Assembly (NCBI GenBank): GCA_022835595.1
Contig: BQUP01000001.1
Span: 1,922,001 to 1,986,000, forward strand
DNA from: Cystobasidium ongulense
Lineage: Eukaryota > Basidiomycota > Cystobasidiomycetes > Cystobasidiales > Cystobasidiaceae
Length of the DNA: 64,000 nucleotides
Direction of reading: 5' to 3'
Under the pieces are notes generated by a model that saw only the letters and a program-made list of their open reading frames with translations, was not told the origin of the DNA and made no database searches. Numbering within the stretch: position 1 is the stretch's first letter; each line of letters opens with the position of its first letter. This document shows, in pieces, positions 58,946-64,000 of this stretch. The position numbers and the translations under genes are program-made.

Positions 58946-60641
58946 TCAATCCTCGTCAACGTGCTTAAGCAAGCCCTTGGTCACGAAAGCTTTGTTGAAG
59001 CTGAGCATCCCATTGATATCCTGCACCCATCCCCCATCTAGAATACTATCAGAATCGGTCCTTCCTTCAGACTCAGCCTCTACTTCCTCGCTCCTCAACA
59101 ACGCTTGCGGCAGCTTCTTCGAGGTGATCTTGGCATCCGGAACCACGCAGGGCACAGGATAGCGGGACATTGACACTGTTAGATACTCGTGTGGCTCGAG
59201 TACGCCAACAGCTCTTCCATCTAAGGATAGCTCAGCTGCTGCTCGAGACTGAGGTGATATCTTCATATGAATTCGAACATCTGTCGGAAGCAGGACACTC
59301 CGGAAGCTCAAAGACCGCGGGCAGATAGGTGTGAGAAGTAGAGATGGCACGGAAGGGTGTACTATTGGGCCTCCGGCTGAGAGCGAGTAGGCTGTGGAGC
59401 CTGTTGGTGTAGAGATGATTAGACCATCGGACTAGTTGAAAGGGGAAGATAATATCAGCCTACGTCCTACCTAATGATTAAAACTCCTATAATTACGCAC
59501 TATAGCCTCTGTGAGATGTTGGCCATCAACGAAGGTATCGATAACAGTAAGATGAGAGTGTCTGCCTCGATGCAAGTGTATTTCATTGAGGACTTGAGTG
59601 CCTAGAAAGCAGGTAAGAACGGTTTAGCATGGAACTACTGACCGAGAAGTCATTATTCCGTACCTTCGTCTTCGAGACGCTTGATACGCTTGCCTTCAGC
59701 ATCATGTATGCTGCATTCCAGTCTCAATCGCAAAAGCAAAGAAGCCTTTGACTGCATTATCTGATTGAAAGCATTGCCAAAATCCTGCAGACCTTGCGAA
59801 ACACGATTATCAGGCTGACAGTGGATGCTTAGTAAGGAGCTCCGAACAGCTTACTGAAGGGCATGAGAAAGCCTAAGGAACCCATTGATATACCAAGTAC
59901 GGGCGGTACGGCGCTCGCAGAGAATAGGGAAGCGACATTGAGGACTGTGCCGTCTCCTCCTACAGCAACGACTAGATCTATCTTGCTGCTTGCTCTCGAG
60001 ATGTCAGCTGCGAAGGCATCTTAGCTCGTTCTTCTTCTAATACGTAGCAAAAGGTTTGACCGACCTCTTTCAGCCACAATGAGTCGCTGTCTTGCTTCTG
60101 GGCTGAGTTCCTCGGCTATTGAACTCTCGGTAACAAGTTGTATATCGGGATACCGCTCTTGGACAAGCTGTATAATCTGCTCCAGGGCTTCGACTGTCTT
60201 CTGATCATTTGCTTTCTTCATCAGCAGTATTACTCGAGGGGGTGATATCCATTTCAATGAATGTGAGCCTCTGTGATGTGAAAAGGATTGTTAGGGGCTT
60301 GAAGCTGGGTATAAAGCAAGGAATGGGGAACAAACCCGAATTTGGATCCCACTCGATGTGTTATATCAAAGCATCGTCTCGGTGGCACTACCGCGGCAAG
60401 TCTACAGGAGAGCGCAGGAAGTCAGTAAAGAGAGATAAGAAGACATTCAAGCGAGCTTGCAGTCGCACCTTCCTCTGTGTGCAATCTCAATTTCAGCTTT
60501 TCGCGGCAGATCATCTAGTCCTCTTGCTTCATATGCAGCTCTTTTCGATGGTGTGCAAGAGACGGAGAATCTTCGCAGGTCAGCGGGGACACGGCGTATC
60601 CTGACTATGCGACCACCGGCAGTCTGCGTCCATCGCAGCAT
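58946..60641 (-). CDS. POS5: NAD(H) kinase, mitochondrial Pos5 type
   Basis: Phosphorylates NADH/NAD to NADP(H); the mitochondrial form supports redox defence and Fe-S/Arg metabolism. The start at 60641 yields an Arg-rich presequence (MLRWTQTAGGRIVRIRRVPA, then RRFSVSCTPS). Short exons follow: RCFDITHRVGSKFG, SLKWISPPRVILLMKKANDQ, the catalytic GGDGT in LVVAVGGDGTVLNVASLFSA, PPVLGISMGSLGFLMPF, DFGNAFNQIMQSK, the second conserved block DGLIISTPTGSTAYSLSAGG, and VHPSVPSLLLTPICPRSLSF. The C-terminus is VTKGLLKHVDED. The family Gly/Asp motifs are intact. At 400-440 residues it is nearer Pos5 than Utr1. Confidence 0.9.
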
Positions 60642-60798
60642 GAATGTCGGCCAAGTCTGGCGTCTTCAGCTTTGTAGGGGAGAAAGAAAGAGCTTCGATC
60701 AAGTACATGACAAGGGAATATCAATCAAACACTTTGCATTCCACTCTTGACTCTGCTCCAACGAGCGGCGTCGACCTGATACTCGCAATCACTTCACC
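60642..60798. promoter_or_regulatory. Compact divergent promoter
   Basis: Only 157 bp separate the start codons of the NAD kinase (minus) and PPX1 (plus), so both promoters must overlap. No TATA box is obvious. Confidence 0.5.
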
Positions 60799-62538
60799 AT
60801 GCTCGTGCATTCGCTCGCAGCATACTCGCTCGCAGCAGCAACACTCGCAGCCGCCCTCCCAGTGTTCGACCAGGTGCCACTATTCGAGGGCACTTTGCAC
60901 CCTGTGAACACGCGATGGTCAGCCAGCAAGGACGAAGCATACACTGCGACCTTTGGCGGGTCTCATCTATCCGAGTGGTGTGCTCTGTCGAAGGAACACT
61001 TTCTCCAAGACCTGAAGAAGAACAAGGCTCAGGACTGGGTTATCGTAACGGGCAATGAGGCTGGAGGTGCGCGTTTACACGTAATTCACGTGCACGCTTG
61101 TCGAGATTACTCGCTGACCATGCCATTCCACAAACCTCCTCATGAATGCTACTGCTACTTCTCAGACCTTGATTCTCTTGTGTCTGCTATCGCACTGGCA
61201 TACGACCTAGCGCACACAAAACACATCCAGCAAAAGGCAGTAGCCCTGCTGCAGGTGGAGAACAGCGCAATTGATCTCCGACCCGAGAACAAGCTTGCTC
61301 TCGAAAACTCTCGCATGGAGAGAGGTCACAAGGATCTCCTTGGTATGTATTCCTTAGTCAGTCCACTGACAGATTGCTGACAACTTTCTTCAGTCCTGGA
61401 AGAATTGCCCTATCCTCCTCAAAAGGTTGGCAGCATGATCAAAGGCCTAATGCTGGTAGACCACAACCGTCCATTGTCGTGCGTTTATGTATCGAGATGT
61501 ATTCTCGAGTCAAACAAATGCTGACACCGCGCCTACAAAACAGCTACTGGGGCAATACCCCTATCCTTGGTATCGTAGACCAGTAGGTACAACTGTGTTA
61601 TCTAAATCCGAGCTGGTGTCTAACTCCGCCGAATCCAGTCACCGGGATCGCGGATTGAACACATCAGCCAATCCCAGTAAGTCATACTCAGCTTATTTTG
61701 CTATACTCTGCCTCGTTCTGATGGATCTCACAGGATTAATCGACGAAGCTGGATCGGCATCATCCTTGGTCACTTCCATCATCTTGGATCATCGACATTC
61801 ACACGGTCCACTGCCCCGCTCTCTCGGCGATCTCATCCTCAGCAGTATAGCCATTGACACGAAAGGCCTCGAGAAAGCCAGACCCGTCGATCATACAGCC
61901 GCCGAGGCGATCTTCAGATTCAGCCACTCTGCAGAAGAAGAGGATTTCAGAGGGTTTATGAAACAGCTGGGCAAGGACCTCAAGAAGGCTAAGAAGGATT
62001 TGGACCATCTGACCGTTTGGCAGCTCATCCAGTAAGCCTGACATCACAGTCTAGCTCTTTTTACAAAATGCTTACCGAGTTCATCGGTGACAGACGAGAT
62101 TGGAAAGGCGATGTTGTCCTCGATTCGACTCTTCCTATTCATCTTGGGTTTGCTAGTATCCCATACTCTTTCCAGCAGCTCATCGAAAAGACACCCAACA
62201 AGACCATCGAGAACTTTTGGGAGATTGAAGACGATTGGGCACACCACAATCAGGTCGATATTGCAATCATCCTTACCTCTTATAAGAATGAAGAGGGAGA
62301 AAAGCGCCGAGAGATTATCATGACTGTCAAAAGTCACCATCGTATCGACGCCAATGAAGCTGAACGTCTATTCAATGATGCGAAACGGGATATTGAAGCT
62401 AGTGAGGACCTTAAACTTACACCTTGGAACAATGGACAGGAACTCCCTCAATGGAGGTATGCTTGGACGCATAATCGGGAGGACGGTGGCAGGAAGATAG
62501 TCAGACCTCTCGTTGAAAAGGCGGTTCAGCATTGGTAG
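60799..62538 (+). CDS. PPX1: Exopolyphosphatase Ppx1 (DHH/DHHA2 family) with hydrophobic N-terminus
   Basis: Releases phosphate from polyphosphate ends. The start at 60799 gives MLVHSLAAYSLAAATLAAAL, a signal-peptide-like stretch followed by an Ala/Pro cleavage-type region, then LSEWCALSKEHFLQDLKKNK and WVIVTGNEAG. An intron follows, then DLDSLVSAIALAYDLAHTK, restoring the GNEAGDLDS metal motif. Later exons: MLVDHNRPL, ILGIVDHHRDRGL (the DHH motif), RLIDEAGSASSLVTSIILD, GPLPRSLGDLILSSIAIDTK, and, after a 62-nt intron ending GGTGACAG, RDWKGDVVLDSTLPIHLGFA. It ends with DIAIILTSYKN and WRYAWTHNREDGGRKIVRPL at 62538. Metal-binding Asp/His residues are all present. Five introns. Yeast Ppx1 lacks a signal peptide, so the start deserves checking; no other in-frame Met lies before the conserved core. 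Confidence 0.9.
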
Positions 62539-62843
62539 TCCCATTTTCTTCATCTCACAACACATCACATCACGTTTGTAGCCAATATTGCACAAAGTCA
62601 GTTTGGATCTTAGTTTGATTCTACTTCTGATATTATACTGTAGTCTTCGATCCAGCCAAAGGTCTAGTAACCCGACCACATCCTTTCACGCTCTCTATCG
62701 ACGTCTATGCTTATATCGCCTTTGTCCTCCCATTTCACAATATTAATCTTGCCACAGAGCCTGACTTCGCCAACTGGAACCGGCCGATCGGCTTTCCCAT
62801 CGACATGCTTGCCTCTACACCGTAACAATACACTGAAGCAGCC
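62539..62843. other. Intergenic region between PPX1 and CMC2
   Basis: 305 bp between plus-strand genes. AT-rich, with no feature recognised. Confidence 0.5.
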
Positions 62844-63203
62844 ATGCATCCGCCATTGGCCCATCACCAGCATGAGTGTGAGTAGCTAACTCAGATCCAG
62901 CTCCAAATCTCAAACTGACAGCTTCGATGCGGATACAGCGTGCAAGAAGGAAATTGAAGCATTGCAGAATTGCCACGCGTCTTGGAAGAAGTTCTTCGGA
63001 CAATGCAATGGCCTGAAGAACGATCTCACAATATGTCTAAGAGCAGAGGTGAGTTTCCGCACTCTAGCAACGCTCAACTCATGCTGATTGCTGGCGTTCT
63101 ATTGTCACAGCGTCTTGACCGACGCAAGCAGAATCACGAAGATGCAAAGGCGAAACGTGCAAAAGCTGAAGTCCTATGGAAGCAGATAGATGAAGAATCA
63201 TAG
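62844..63203 (+). CDS. CMC2: Cmc2-type twin CX9C protein of the mitochondrial intermembrane space
   Basis: A small assembly factor for cytochrome c oxidase, imported by the Mia40 disulfide relay. Three exons: MHPPLAHHQHE; then CKKEIEALQNCHASWKKFFG with QCNGLKNDLTICLRAE; then RLDRRKQNHEDAKAKRAKAE, ending QIDEES at 63203. CKKEIEALQNC and CNGLKNDLTIC are both exact CX9C motifs. The MHPPL start and the charged C-terminal helix are typical of Cmc2. The first acceptor was chosen because only AG at about 62938 keeps the frame. About 75 residues. Confidence 0.88.
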
Positions 63204-63410
63204 CAGCTGCCTTCTAAAAGCCTCACATACACACACCTCAGGTTTGCGACAATCAAGCATGCGCAATTCTCTATACCATTCATCTTTTCATACCGTACTA
63301 TCGGAGTTTCGCAGTTTACTAAATGTACAAGTACATGGGAAAGTTGGCTTCTCCTTCCCACTATATCCCTCGTTATTATCGCATTACTACAGTCGAATGA
63401 AATGTTGCAT

Positions 63411-64000
63411 CTAATCCATCTTGACCTTTCCATCTGCCGCTCCAAACTGGAAGTGTTCGGCACATAGGATGAAAGTGACTATCGAAAGGACGAGGACTGC
63501 AAGATCATCAAGCAATTGCCCTAGGAGAGCCCAGTACTTCATGCCTGTATACGCGTATGAGGCGAATTTTGGCGGTAGATATGGCATGATGCTGTTAAGG
63601 AGTGAAGGCATAGGTGGACGAGTCTATACGAGAAAAGAACGTCAGGACTGTACAGCTGAGCTGTGGTCGGGCTAGTCCAGCTTGACACACCTTAAAAATC
63701 ACAATGGCGGTTGTTTGCAATATCAACTCGAGCGTGAGAAAGAGATACATGATTTGCTGAGTCAAAGGAATCATTAGCTTTCCTGACAGTACTTCGGCAA
63801 TGATCAGTACACTCACAACTGTCGCAACACCTCTGCCTGTGCCCAGCCATGCCTTTTCGAGTCCTTGCGCGTATTCCGAGGTGGTAGAGTCACCCTGCTT
63901 GCCTCTGGACAATGCAGCCCACCCGTTCCAATCCACATTGCCAATGCTTGTCCAGGTAGACTTGTCTGAGAAAGCTGTATATATCGAGCCGTAACCTTCA
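63411..64000 (-). CDS. Unrecognised membrane protein, C-terminal part (start beyond window)
   Basis: Enters from the right edge with YTAFSDKSTWTSIGNVDWNG, then hydrophilic GKQGDSTTSEYAQGLEKAWL, hydrophobic GVATVVSVLIIAEVLSGKLM and IMYLFLTLELILQTTAIVIF. A GTGTGT donor and a TATAG acceptor (about 63623) join RPPMPSLLNSIMPYLPPKFA, YAYTGMKYWALLGQLLDDLA and VLVLSIVTFILCAEHF, ending VKMD at 63411. At least three TM segments. I do not recognise the family. Confidence 0.65.

Noticed and set aside
62031-62092. A 23-nt intron in PPX1
   Set aside because: Using the later acceptor GGTGACAG gives a 62-nt intron and restores the conserved QRDWK block, so no ultra-short intron is needed.
63796-63829. A 34-nt intron-like GTGAGT...TCAG segment in the right-edge membrane protein
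   Set aside because: Removing it shifts the frame to an immediate stop; left in, it encodes part of a hydrophobic segment.

Overview
The window is nuclear DNA of a fungus, almost certainly a basidiomycete. Genes are broken by many short introns (mostly about 50-70 nt, GT...AG, with CTNAC-like branch sites), intergenic gaps are short, and the set is typically fungal: a DASH subunit (DAD4), HSF1, GCN20, an RCR-like PPxY membrane protein, TRAPPC2L/TCA17 and PPX1. The species cannot be fixed from the sequence. I saw no transposon, retroelement, tRNA, rRNA or CRISPR array.

Layout. 1-8.3 kb: VPS52 (3' end cut by the window edge), a long gene-free stretch, an Ivy1-like I-BAR protein and an ABHD5/CLD1-type lipid hydrolase, all on the minus strand. 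8.5-11.7 kb: ERG10 thiolase and a small three-exon gene found by hand splicing. 13.7-17.6 kb: an SMP-30-type lactonase diverging from an anion:cation MFS transporter. 18.1-22.3 kb: TCA17, then a non-coding stretch with three structured 124-nt C/D-box-like RNAs, each in its own intron of an apparent host transcript, then an OCA-type phosphatase and a PPT2-type phosphopantetheinyl transferase. 23-33 kb: HSF1, DAD4, a roughly 1,600-residue unrecognised multi-pass membrane protein and an RCR-like protein. 33-45 kb: mitochondrial rhomboid PCP1, a TBC RabGAP, CDC50, GCN20 and COX5. 45-64 kb: NUC1, BET4, a SulP sulfate permease, a PNS1/CTL transporter, the PP2A scaffold TPD3, a mitochondrial-type NAD(H) kinase, PPX1, CMC2 and the end of an unrecognised membrane protein.

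Most genes are housekeeping and unrelated to their neighbours. Themes that recur are endosome/Golgi traffic (VPS52, Ivy1-like, TCA17, TBC, CDC50, BET4) and mitochondrial function (PCP1, COX5, NUC1, POS5-like, CMC2). The only arrangement that looks like a functional pair is lactonase plus transporter, which share a 559-bp promoter holding GC palindromes. The most interesting item is the triplicated intronic RNA at 19.4-20.3 kb: base changes between copies preserve base pairing in two helices. A second pattern is the presence of AT-rich, codon-shifted islands inside several otherwise GC-balanced genes.
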